A stretch of DNA of 13,115 nucleotides from Candidatus Latescibacterota bacterium (GTDB taxonomy: Bacteria > Latescibacterota > 4484-107 > B68-G9). Position numbers and translations under genes: made by a program. Positions 6,827 through 13,115 of this stretch are shown here, one piece after another; position 1 is the first letter of the stretch; every line of letters starts with the position of its first letter. The stretch is taken from assembly GCA_012961755.1 (NCBI GenBank), contig DTYS01000009.1, positions 1 to 13,115 on the forward strand, read 5' to 3'. Below the pieces are notes generated by a model. That model saw nothing but the letters and a program-made list of their open reading frames with translations. It had not been told where the DNA came from and ran no database searches.

Positions 6827-7800
6827 CCCCTCTCCTTCAGGCTCAAACAGAACATTAGGTTGTCCGCCGCTTCCCTCAGGGTCGTCAGAGGCGTGGGCTT
6901 ACCTTCCAGGAGCCTCCCGAACTCTTCTGCCTGGCGGAGGTAGAAGTCCCGAAGTTCTCCTTGGAACCTTTCGACCTCCTCCCACGTTCCGGAATCGTCC
7001 CTGGCCACGAGTATCCGACTTATGCCCCTGTCCTCGGCGAGGTACCGGATGTTCCCCTCCTCCCCCACCATCTCTACATCCACCCTGTACGGCTTCTGAA
7101 AGAGGTTCGAGACTATGGAGACGAACTTTCCTCCGAACTTCCCAAGGACTATAGCAGTGTCCTCGGTCTCCACCTCCGGGCCGAAGGAGAGCTTCCCGTA
7201 GAGCGCGCCCCCTTCCTCGGGCTTCCCCAAGTACCACTGGGCGAGGTCGACTATATGTGAGACCACATCCAGTATGCATCCTCCTCCCATGTCCTCCCTC
7301 GCGAAATATGTGCGGCTGTAATCCGGACGATACTTCGGATAGTCCTGGCTTATGTTGAAGAGCCCAAGCTTAACCTCACCCACCACCCCTCCCTTAAGAA
7401 GCTCCCCGAACCTCCTGAAGGAGGGTACGCTCCTCCGGGTGAATCCCACCGCACAGGGGACGACATTCCCTTCCACGAGTTCCAGGAGCCTCTCGACACC
7501 TCCTAAGCTCACCGAGAGGGGCTTCTCGACCAAAAAGGGGATCCCTTCCTCCGCGCACCTCGTGGCCATGGGTACGTGCCAGGGCGCCGGGGTGGATATG
7601 AACACGGCGTCGAAATCCCTGAGGTCCACGTTCCAGAAGTCCCCGAAGGTCCCCTCTAAGGCGAAGGCATCGCGGGCGCGGCCGAGCCTTTCGGGGTCCA
7701 CGTCGCACGCCGATACCTTCCAGCCGGCCTTCAGGAAGGCAGGGATGTGTTTCCTACCTATCCCGCCTGCTCCCACCACGAGAATATGTCCCTCGAACAT
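6817..7800 (-). CDS. Gfo/Idh/MocA-family NAD(P)-dependent oxidoreductase (second copy in transcription order)
   Basis: This is a 327-residue two-domain dehydrogenase. The N-terminal Rossmann fold has the dinucleotide motif GAGGIGRKH (10-18) and an acidic residue after strand 2 (CDVD, 32-35), which favours NAD over NADP. EKP at 92-94 supplies the family's catalytic lysine. The C-terminal half has GGCILDVVSHIVDLAQWYLG (173-192), where D178 and H182 match the usual catalytic Asp-x3-His. The family oxidises or reduces sugar hydroxyl or keto groups, including inositol, glucose-fructose and N-acetyl sugars, in the cytoplasm. A GGAGGT site precedes the ATG, and the gene lies 11 bp after the metallo-hydrolase stop and overlaps the sialidase gene by 10 bp. 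It is clearly different from the other Gfo/Idh/MocA protein in the window, so they are not a recent duplication. The substrate is not predictable. Confidence 0.94.
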   Translation of the reverse strand: MFEGHILVVGAGGIGRKHIPAFLKAGWKVSACDVDPERLGRARDAFALEGTFGDFWNVDLRDFDAVFISTPAPWHVPMATRCAEEGIPFLVEKPLSVSLGGVERLLELVEGNVVPCAVGFTRRSVPSFRRFGELLKGGVVGEVKLGLFNISQDYPKYRPDYSRTYFAREDMGGGCILDVVSHIVDLAQWYLGKPEEGGALYGKLSFGPEVETEDTAIVLGKFGGKFVSIVSNLFQKPYRVDVEMVGEEGNIRYLAEDRGISRILVARDDSGTWEEVERFQGELRDFYLRQAEEFGRLLEGKPTPLTTLREAADNLMFCLSLKERGWT

Positions 7801-7811
7801 CCGACCTCCGG

Positions 7812-8444
7812 TCAGACGACAGAGGTCCCGTCCGTGAGGAACGGGTTGTACCTCCTCTCCCAGCCTATCGTGGTTTCAGGGCCATGTCCGGGATGGACCA
7901 CCACATCGTCCCCCAAGGGGAGGAGCTTATCGATTATGGAGCGCATCAGCTCCCCTAAGGAACCTCCGGGGAGGTCCCACCTCCCCACGCTCCCCCTGAA
8001 GAGCACGTCCCCGCAGAAGAGGTGTCCGTCCACGAAGAGGGAGGCCGAACCCGGGGTGTGGCCTGGGGTGTGGATGGCCTCCATGCTCAGGCGTCCGAAC
8101 CTGATCTCCCCCTCCCTCAGGAACCTGTCGGCCGGGGGGACCGCCACGGGGGTCCCTAAGAACATGGCCGAACCGTTGAGGTTCCCGTCCGTGAGCATGT
8201 TCCCGTCCGAAGGATGTATCCACACTTCCGCCCCGGTAGCTTCCTTGACCTGGTCGTTCGCACCTACATGGTCGTAATGTCCGTGGGTGTCCACTACGGC
8301 CACGACCTTGAGCCCTTCGGTCGCCCTCAGGATCCTGCCCGGTTCCGCCCCGGGGTCCACGACCACGGCCTCCCCAGTCCCCTCGCAGGATATTATGTAA
8401 CAGTTGGTCTCCAGCGCCCCTACCACTATCCTCTTTATCTTCAT
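7812..8444 (-). CDS. MBL-fold metallo-hydrolase, glyoxalase II-like (YcbL type)
   Basis: This 210-residue compact metallo-beta-lactamase-fold hydrolase has all binuclear zinc ligands visible: THGHYDH at 53-59 (H54, H56, D58, H59), H129 in HTPGHTPGS, D146 in FCGDVLF, and H187 in HPGHGPET. Length and motif spacing fit the short glyoxalase II-like group, which lacks the C-terminal helical glutathione-binding domain of true GloB, so the thiol cofactor is unknown. By family knowledge it hydrolyses thioesters such as S-lactoyl thiols; that is an inference here. The start overlaps the priA stop by 4 bp (ATGA), so it is translationally coupled to priA. No secretion signal is present. It ends 11 bp before the second Gfo/Idh/MocA gene. 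Confidence 0.93.
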   Translation of the reverse strand: MKIKRIVVGALETNCYIISCEGTGEAVVVDPGAEPGRILRATEGLKVVAVVDTHGHYDHVGANDQVKEATGAEVWIHPSDGNMLTDGNLNGSAMFLGTPVAVPPADRFLREGEIRFGRLSMEAIHTPGHTPGSASLFVDGHLFCGDVLFRGSVGRWDLPGGSLGELMRSIIDKLLPLGDDVVVHPGHGPETTIGWERRYNPFLTDGTSVV

Positions 8445-10702
8445 AGCATCCCCACAGGGTCCATATCCGGAACTACCGTGACCTCCCTCCTCCTGGCCTC
8501 AGGCCTGAGCCTCCCGTCAGCCTTGGCCCACGCCCTGTGCAGGGATACGTGGTCCCCCTTGAGGAGGACCTGCCACCTGAAGTACCCCCTCAGCCTCCCT
8601 AAGGGAGCCTCCACAGGCCCGAGGACTTCTATCCCATCCCCCTTCAAAGCCTCCCCGTACATCTCCGCCACCTTCCGGACCTCGGCCTCGTCCTTCCCCC
8701 TGAACTTAACCAAAAGCAACCTCTTAAAGGGTGGATAGCCCAAGGCCTTCCTCTCCCTCAGCTCCTCCTCAGCGTACCCCTCGAAGTCATGGTTTACTGC
8801 GAACCTTATGGCCCTCTCCTCCGGGGAGCATGTCTGTATCACCACCTCCCCGGGGAGGTCCCCCCTTCCGGTCCTCCCGGCCACCTGCGTCAGGAGCTGG
8901 AAGGTCCTCTCCCCGGCCCTGAAGTCAGGAAGCGAGAGACAGACGTCCGCAGAGACCACCCCCACGAACGTTACCTCGGGATAGTCCAGGCCCTTCGCCA
9001 CCATCTGTGTGCCCAGGAGCACGTCCCCCTCGCTCCAGAACCTGTCCAGCAACCTCCAGTGCGCCCCCTTCCTCCCCGTGGTGTCCAGGTCCATCCTCAC
9101 CACCTCGGCCTCGGGGAACGACCTCTCCAAAGCCTCCTCCACCCTCTCCGTACCCAGTCCCCTCGGCCTGAGGTGTAACCCTCCACAGTTGGGGCAGGAG
9201 GAAGGAGCTTTCCTCCTGAAGCCGCAGTAGTGACAGACTAAGTTCCTTCCGGCCGCGTGATAAGTGAGGCTCACACGGCAGCGCGGACACCTGAAGACGT
9301 GTCCACAGTTCGGGCACTGGACGAAGGCAGCGTATCCCCTGCGGTTCTGCAGTAGTATGACCTTCTCCCTCCGCTCCAACCTCTCCCTCACCTTCTCCAG
9401 GAGCAGGTCCGAGAAGGGCCACCTCTCCTTCGCACCTACCCTCATGTCCACTACCTCGACCTCGGGAAGCGGCCTCCCTCTTATCCTCTCGGGGAGCCTG
9501 ACGAGCACGAACTTCCCCTTCAGGGCGTTGTAGTAGGATTCCAAAGAAGGGGTGGCCGAGCCCAAGATCGCCACCCCCTTAGACATCTTCATCCTCACTA
9601 CCGCCACGTCCTTAGCGTTGTATCTCGGGGAGGTATCGTACTGTTTGTACGTAGTCTCGTGCTCCTCGTCCACGACTATAAGGCCCAGGTCCGGCACGGG
9701 TGCGAAGACCGCGGACCTCGCACCTATCACTATCCTCCTCGTCCCCTCCCTGACCATCCTCCATGCGTCGTACCTCTCACCCTCGGAGAGCCCGCTGTGT
9801 AGCACCGCCACCTGCTCGCCGAACCATCCCTTGAACCTCCTCACGGTCTGCGGCGTCAAGGATATCTCCGGCACAAGGACTATTGCTCCCTTCCCGAGGC
9901 TCAGGGCCCTGTCCATCGCCTCCAAGTAAACCCTCGTCTTCCCGCTCCCGGTGACTCCCCAGAGAAGCACCGTGCGGTAGAACCCACCCTCGAGGGCCTC
10001 CTGGACTACCCTCAGGGCCTCCTCCTGGTGGGATGTGAGGGGGCTCCCGTCCGGAGGATCGCCCCTGACCTCCGCGAACGGGTCCCGGACTACCTCCTCC
10101 TCCACCAAGTCCACCAGACCTTTGGCCTGTAACCTTCTCACCGAATCCCTGCCTATCCTCCATCTACCCTCGAGCTCCGAGAGCCTGACCTCCCCACCCC
10201 TCTCCCAGAGGACCCTAAGGCACTCGGCTTGCCTCGGGGCCCTCGCCTCAAGCTCCGCGAGCCTCAGGTCCAGCTCCTCCTTAGGCACCCTGAGCCTCAC
10301 GGTCCGCACCCTCACGGTCCCGAGCCTCGGCCCCTCCAGCTTCCTCGCCGAGGCCTCGGGGTCCAGGACCTTGGACCTTACCTCCCTACGGCTCTCCCTG
10401 AACAGCCCCGACGGGACGGCCGCCTTTATGGCATCTCCCCAGGAGCAGAGGTAGTACTCGGCCACCCACCTGGTCAGGTGGAGGACGTCCTCCGGCAGGA
10501 CGGGCTCCGGGTCCATGACGTCCAGGATAGGTGACACGTCCACGCTCGGCGGAGAATCCGAAACCTCGACGATGAAGCCCGTCCTGACCTTCCCCCTGAA
10601 CCTCACCAGGACCCTATGTCCCGGAACGACGTTCCATCCGTGCGGAACTTCGTACGTAAAGGTCCTATCCAAAGGAATAGGAAGGGCTACCTGTGCGTAC
10701 AT
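8441..10702 (-). CDS. priA: Primosomal protein N' (replication restart helicase PriA)
   Basis: This complete 753-residue PriA is within the usual 730-830 range. It rebinds stalled or collapsed replication forks and reloads the replicative helicase, moving 3' to 5'. The N-terminal 3'-DNA-binding region (1-110) begins YAQVALPIPLDRTFTY. The superfamily 2 helicase follows with Walker A GVTGSGKT (249-256), DEEH Walker B (345-348), GSATPSLES (381-389), QMVAKGLDYP (566-575) and AGRTGRG (608-614). Eight zinc-binding cysteines lie in four pairs: C463/C466, C472/C475, C490/C493 and C503/C506. The C-terminal domain is intact. The ATG lies 12 bp after rodZ with only a weak ribosome binding site (AGGGACGG), and its TGA overlaps the next start. 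Most bacteria keep priA near def/fmt or other housekeeping genes; here it sits inside a mostly catabolic array. Confidence 0.98.
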   Translation of the reverse strand: MYAQVALPIPLDRTFTYEVPHGWNVVPGHRVLVRFRGKVRTGFIVEVSDSPPSVDVSPILDVMDPEPVLPEDVLHLTRWVAEYYLCSWGDAIKAAVPSGLFRESRREVRSKVLDPEASARKLEGPRLGTVRVRTVRLRVPKEELDLRLAELEARAPRQAECLRVLWERGGEVRLSELEGRWRIGRDSVRRLQAKGLVDLVEEEVVRDPFAEVRGDPPDGSPLTSHQEEALRVVQEALEGGFYRTVLLWGVTGSGKTRVYLEAMDRALSLGKGAIVLVPEISLTPQTVRRFKGWFGEQVAVLHSGLSEGERYDAWRMVREGTRRIVIGARSAVFAPVPDLGLIVVDEEHETTYKQYDTSPRYNAKDVAVVRMKMSKGVAILGSATPSLESYYNALKGKFVLVRLPERIRGRPLPEVEVVDMRVGAKERWPFSDLLLEKVRERLERREKVILLQNRRGYAAFVQCPNCGHVFRCPRCRVSLTYHAAGRNLVCHYCGFRRKAPSSCPNCGGLHLRPRGLGTERVEEALERSFPEAEVVRMDLDTTGRKGAHWRLLDRFWSEGDVLLGTQMVAKGLDYPEVTFVGVVSADVCLSLPDFRAGERTFQLLTQVAGRTGRGDLPGEVVIQTCSPEERAIRFAVNHDFEGYAEEELRERKALGYPPFKRLLLVKFRGKDEAEVRKVAEMYGEALKGDGIEVLGPVEAPLGRLRGYFRWQVLLKGDHVSLHRAWAKADGRLRPEARRREVTVVPDMDPVGML

Positions 10703-10714
10703 GACGGTCCGTCC

Positions 10715-11401
10715 CTACCTCGGCAGTTCTTCCTCCCAAGGGAACGGGCCTTCCACGACCTCGACGCCTCCCCCGGAGAAGAACAACCTCACCGGTTCCC
10801 TGGTCCACCCGGAGTCGTCCACAGGCCTTCCGTTCAAGACGAACTCGACCCCGTGCGGTTTGCCCAGCAGTACCTCTATCCTCTCCCTCGCCTCCCACTG
10901 CACCTCCCTATCCATGGGCACGAACCCGACGTAAAAGAGCTTCCCGTCGGACGCCACCGCAAGCCACGTCCTCTCCCTCGCCCTTCCCAGGAGGACGAGC
11001 ACCTCCGGAGATGTCCCCCTTACCGCTGTGGTGTCGTGGGGGACCGAGGAGGTTCGAGGTCCGGTCTTCCTCCCCAAGAACAACGCAAGCCCTAAGGCCA
11101 CCACGAGCCCCACGGCCGCGCCGTAGCGCCACTGGAATGGCCTTCCTTCGGACAGGGCCTCCGCGGGTTCGGCCGGGAAGGTCCCGTCGAACTCGGCCAG
11201 GACCTCGTCCGGGTCCAGCCCCACCTCCTCCGCGTACACCTTCAAGAACATCCTCACGTAGGGGCGAGGGAGGAAGGAGAAGTTCCCATCTTCCATGGCC
11301 CGCAGGTACTCCGGCTTTATCCTCGTGTTTCCGGATATCTCTTCCAGCGATATCCCCTTGGCCTCCCTCGCCTCCTTAAGCCTTATATGGAGCTCCGCCA
11401 T
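10715..11401 (-). CDS. rodZ: RodZ-like membrane protein (HTH domain, one transmembrane segment, DUF4115)
   Basis: This 228-residue protein has the three-part layout of the cell-shape protein RodZ. Residues 1-68 form a cytoplasmic helix-turn-helix of the HTH_25 type (LKEAREAKGISLEEISGNTR, then KPEYLRAMEDGNF and PYVRMFLKVYA). A single transmembrane segment follows at about 93-110 (YGAAVGLVVALGLALFLG), then an extracytoplasmic beta domain (132-215) with the DUF4115 pattern 'TWLAVASDGK ... IEVLLGKPHGVEFVLNG'. RodZ links MreB filaments to the peptidoglycan elongation machinery. The HTH region here is used for MreB contact rather than DNA binding in characterised members, but some relatives bind nucleic acid. 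It begins 3 bp after the Gfo/Idh/MocA stop and has only a weak ribosome binding site, suggesting coupling. It is shorter than E. coli RodZ (337 residues) because the juxtamembrane linker is brief. Confidence 0.9.
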   Translation of the reverse strand: MAELHIRLKEAREAKGISLEEISGNTRIKPEYLRAMEDGNFSFLPRPYVRMFLKVYAEEVGLDPDEVLAEFDGTFPAEPAEALSEGRPFQWRYGAAVGLVVALGLALFLGRKTGPRTSSVPHDTTAVRGTSPEVLVLLGRARERTWLAVASDGKLFYVGFVPMDREVQWEARERIEVLLGKPHGVEFVLNGRPVDDSGWTREPVRLFFSGGGVEVVEGPFPWEEELPR

Positions 11402-11404
11402 ATC

Positions 11405-12550
11405 TCAGCGCCCTACGTGCCTCGGGTCGGTTATCCTTAAGGTCCTCTCCACCCTCTTCTCCCTGGACGTCCTCCTCTTCTCCCCCAGGAACCTCTCGTA
11501 CTCCTCCCTGTCTAAGGGGACCTCCACGGGCTTTCCCTTAGCCCCCGAGAGGATGACAGCGTTCAGGAATTCCACAGACCAGACCCCCTCGACGCCGGGG
11601 GATATGAGGGGCTCGTCGTAAAGGATGGAGCGGGCGAAGTTCCTTATTATCGCCTTGTGCCCCGTCTCCCTATCCTCTAAGTGGACTTCCACCGGGGCGG
11701 CCATCGGGCTCGCCCACATCTCCTCCGAGGTCCTGGCGAACTCCGATACCGGAACCTCGAGCTCCCAGAAATGAAGCTTCCCGTCCCTTATCACGAGCTT
11801 ACCCCTGTCTCCGCAGAGCTCCATGTAGCTTCCACCCGGATGTTCTATAGTACTTGTGTAATAATAGCCCCTTGCGCCGTTCGGGTAGTCCAGGATCGCA
11901 TGCACCTCGTCCTCGACCTCTATGTCGTGCAGCCTCGTCCTGGTCCAGGCTGTGACCCTGCTCGGAAGGCCCCCGAGCCACATAAACAGGTCTATGCCGT
12001 GTGGGGCCTGGTTTATTATCACCCCACCCCCCTCACCCCTCCATGTGGCCCTCCAGCCTGCGGAGTTGTAGTAGGCCTGGGTGCGGAAGTGCGGGTCCAC
12101 GAAGCACGTCCTGTATATCTCCCCGAGCCTCCCCTCCTCCACGAGCCTCCTGGCCGCCTGGTAGACCGGAAGGCTCCTGCTTTGATACATGACAGCGAAC
12201 TTCACCCCGGTCTCCTCGGCCGTCCCGGCCATCTCGTCCGCGGCCTTTACGGTCACGGCTATCGGCTTCTCGGAGAGGACGTGGAGTCCCCTCTTCATCG
12301 CGTATATGGAGATGGGAGGATGGTCGTAGTGGGGGGTTGCAACTATTACGGCGTCCACGAGCCCGCTGTCTATAAGTTCCCTGTAGTCCTTGAACCCCTT
12401 GACCCCGTACTTCTCCACGAGGGGCTTGTACGCGTCCTCATCCACGTCGCACACCGCGGTGAGCTGGACTTCCTCCACATCCTGCATCGTGTCGCAGTGC
12501 CCCGTCCCCATACCTCCCGTACCTATCACTCCTATCCTCACCTTCTCCAT
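11405..12550 (-). CDS. Gfo/Idh/MocA-family NAD(P)-dependent oxidoreductase (first copy in transcription order)
   Basis: This is a 381-residue two-domain sugar-type dehydrogenase. The Rossmann motif is GTGGMGTGH (10-18), with acidic residues after strand 2 (CDVDEDA, 34-40). EKP at 94-96 provides the catalytic Lys. The C-terminal motif GGGVIINQAPHGIDLFMWLGG (174-194) carries His184; the usual Asp four residues earlier is Asn180, a change seen in several subfamilies of this family. I start at the ATG at 12550 because AAGGAGGG (12556-12563) lies 5 nt upstream and the Rossmann strand begins at once. An upstream ATG at 12604 would add 18 residues overlapping the previous gene. Only 2 bp separate it from the stop of the UroD-like gene. 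Its C-terminal tail (about 350-381) is Arg/Lys-rich. The substrate is unknown. Its context with a UroD-like protein is shared by many environmental catabolic clusters. Confidence 0.95.
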   Translation of the reverse strand: MEKVRIGVIGTGGMGTGHCDTMQDVEEVQLTAVCDVDEDAYKPLVEKYGVKGFKDYRELIDSGLVDAVIVATPHYDHPPISIYAMKRGLHVLSEKPIAVTVKAADEMAGTAEETGVKFAVMYQSRSLPVYQAARRLVEEGRLGEIYRTCFVDPHFRTQAYYNSAGWRATWRGEGGGVIINQAPHGIDLFMWLGGLPSRVTAWTRTRLHDIEVEDEVHAILDYPNGARGYYYTSTIEHPGGSYMELCGDRGKLVIRDGKLHFWELEVPVSEFARTSEEMWASPMAAPVEVHLEDRETGHKAIIRNFARSILYDEPLISPGVEGVWSVEFLNAVILSGAKGKPVEVPLDREEYERFLGEKRRTSREKRVERTLRITDPRHVGR

Positions 12551-12552
12551 CT

Positions 12553-13115
12553 CTACCCTCCTTGGTTTATGGCCCTCGATATGGCCAGGAGGTTCTCCTG
12601 CCACCTGTCCTCGGGTATGTCCTCGGTTATCCCCATTATGAACCTGTCCTTAGGGGCCGTCCCTATGAGCTCCGCCGCCGTCCTCTCGACCTCATCCACG
12701 GGGGAGAGATGGACCGAGGAAGGGAAGTTTATCCAGAGCACCTTGTCCGGCCAGGCATCCAGCGCCTCGCGAAGGCTCATGTCCGTGTCCGGTGCCGGCG
12801 TGAAGGCCTCTATGTAGTCCAGCCCCGATTTAGCTATGTCCTGGGCCCACGCCCTGTTGTTCCCGTCCAGATGTGCTCCTAAGAGCTTCCCGTGCCTGTG
12901 AAGGACCTCGGCGGCCTCGTTGTATAGCGGTATCACATATTCCCTGAACCTCGGGGGCCCCATGACCTCAGGGGTCTCGTTCCCCCCGTAGTTGACCGCC
13001 AGGGCGGGAGAGCGGGCTATGATGGGGAAGATCCTCCTCTGTCTGTCCGCCAGGGCATGGTAAAGCTTGAGGACCTCGTCCCTCCTCTCGGCCCATTCCA
13101 ACGAGAACCTCTCCA
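12553..13115 (-). CDS. Uroporphyrinogen decarboxylase-like protein, C-terminal part
   Basis: The gene runs off the right edge; about 187 C-terminal residues are visible and the frame is open to the end of the window. The fragment has the UroD-fold pattern of the methylcobamide methyltransferase and catabolic UroD-like branch. This includes a 'YGGNETPEVMGPPRFREYV' segment, then LLGAHLDGN (the usual H-x-DG/CG strand end), 'SGLDYIEAFTPAPDTDM', and a late WINFPSSVHL strand. Genuine HemE is unlikely because these loops match the broad UroD superfamily members found next to sugar dehydrogenases, not heme-pathway enzymes. Function could be methyl transfer to a corrinoid, or unknown; the catalytic N-terminal region is not in view. 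It ends 2 bp before the Gfo/Idh/MocA ATG and is probably co-transcribed with everything to its left on the minus strand. The promoter lies outside the window. Confidence 0.82.
   Translation of the reverse strand, partial: ERFSLEWAERRDEVLKLYHALADRQRRIFPIIARSPALAVNYGGNETPEVMGPPRFREYVIPLYNEAAEVLHRHGKLLGAHLDGNNRAWAQDIAKSGLDYIEAFTPAPDTDMSLREALDAWPDKVLWINFPSSVHLSPVDEVERTAAELIGTAPKDRFIMGITEDIPEDRWQENLLAISRAINQGG
12556..12563 (-). promoter_or_regulatory. Ribosome binding site AAGGAGGG deciding the start of the Gfo/Idh/MocA gene
   Basis: AAGGAGGG sits at the end of the UroD-like coding sequence. It is followed by its TAG stop (12555-12553), AG, and the ATG at 12550. The 5-nt spacing supports the 12550 start over the ATG at 12604. 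Confidence 0.75.

Noticed and set aside
6817..12550. The two Gfo/Idh/MocA genes as a recent duplication
   Set aside because: Their cofactor loops, catalytic segments (D178 versus N180) and lengths (327 versus 381 residues) differ throughout, so they are old paralogues or separately acquired.
12548..12604. Upstream ATG at 12604 giving an 18-residue longer Gfo/Idh/MocA protein
   Set aside because: The extension lies inside the UroD-like gene, has no ribosome binding site of its own, and adds residues before a Rossmann strand that normally starts at about residue 4.
11681..12817. Long open frame on the + strand (378 codons) opposite the first Gfo/Idh/MocA gene and the end of the UroD-like gene
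   Set aside because: It is antisense to two well-supported genes. Its sequence is low-information and Pro/Arg/His-rich, and it has no motif. Strong codon bias (few TTA, CTA and TCA codons on the coding strand) keeps antisense frames open.
1..13115. Sigma-54 (-24/-12) promoter for the neighbouring activator
   Set aside because: I scanned the intergenic gaps for TGGCAC-N5-TTGCA-like pairs and saw no convincing match.
1..13115. CRISPR arrays, tRNA or rRNA genes, insertion sequences
   Set aside because: No direct-repeat/spacer pattern, cloverleaf-like sequence, transposase or terminal inverted repeats were seen; coding genes fill nearly the whole window.

Overview
The window is bacterial chromosome with G+C near 60%. 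Most start codons are preceded by strong purine-rich ribosome binding sites, and genes are packed with gaps of 0-25 bp or 4-17 bp overlaps. RodZ, PriA and a sigma-54 enhancer-binding protein place it in Bacteria. Arginine is written largely as AGG and isoleucine often as ATA, a bias common in thermophiles. The gene mix (SGSH-type sulfatase, sialidase fold, two Gfo/Idh/MocA dehydrogenases, UroD-like protein) is typical of poorly cultured polysaccharide-degrading lineages, but the phylum cannot be fixed from this sequence.

Left edge, + strand (1-813): the C-terminal end of an NtrC-type sigma-54 activator, translationally coupled to a short protein resembling half of a family 9 glycosyltransferase. 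It converges on, and overlaps by 17 bp, the last gene of the minus-strand array.

The rest (797-13115) is one co-directional minus-strand array. In transcription order it encodes: a UroD-like protein cut by the window edge; a Gfo/Idh/MocA dehydrogenase; a RodZ-like membrane protein; the primosomal helicase PriA; a glyoxalase II-like metallo-hydrolase; a second Gfo/Idh/MocA dehydrogenase; a sialidase/BNR-repeat protein; a 204-bp gap holding what looks like a short frameshifted coding remnant; an SGSH-like sulfatase; a calcineurin-like phosphoesterase fused to a PHP domain; an amidohydrolase-2 family metal hydrolase; and a DppA-type (M55) D-aminopeptidase. No gene-free stretch exceeds 300 bp.

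Functionally the array mixes two layers. RodZ-PriA-MBL is a housekeeping cassette (cell shape, replication restart, thioester/phosphoester hydrolysis) embedded between genes that look catabolic: two sugar-type NAD(P)-dependent dehydrogenases, a sulfatase and sialidase-like protein with no visible secretion signal, and several metal hydrolases. An attractive but unproven reading is intracellular processing of imported sulfated or amino-sugar-containing glycan fragments. The most unusual single gene is the phosphoesterase-PHP fusion. No mobile element, CRISPR array, tRNA or rRNA was seen.
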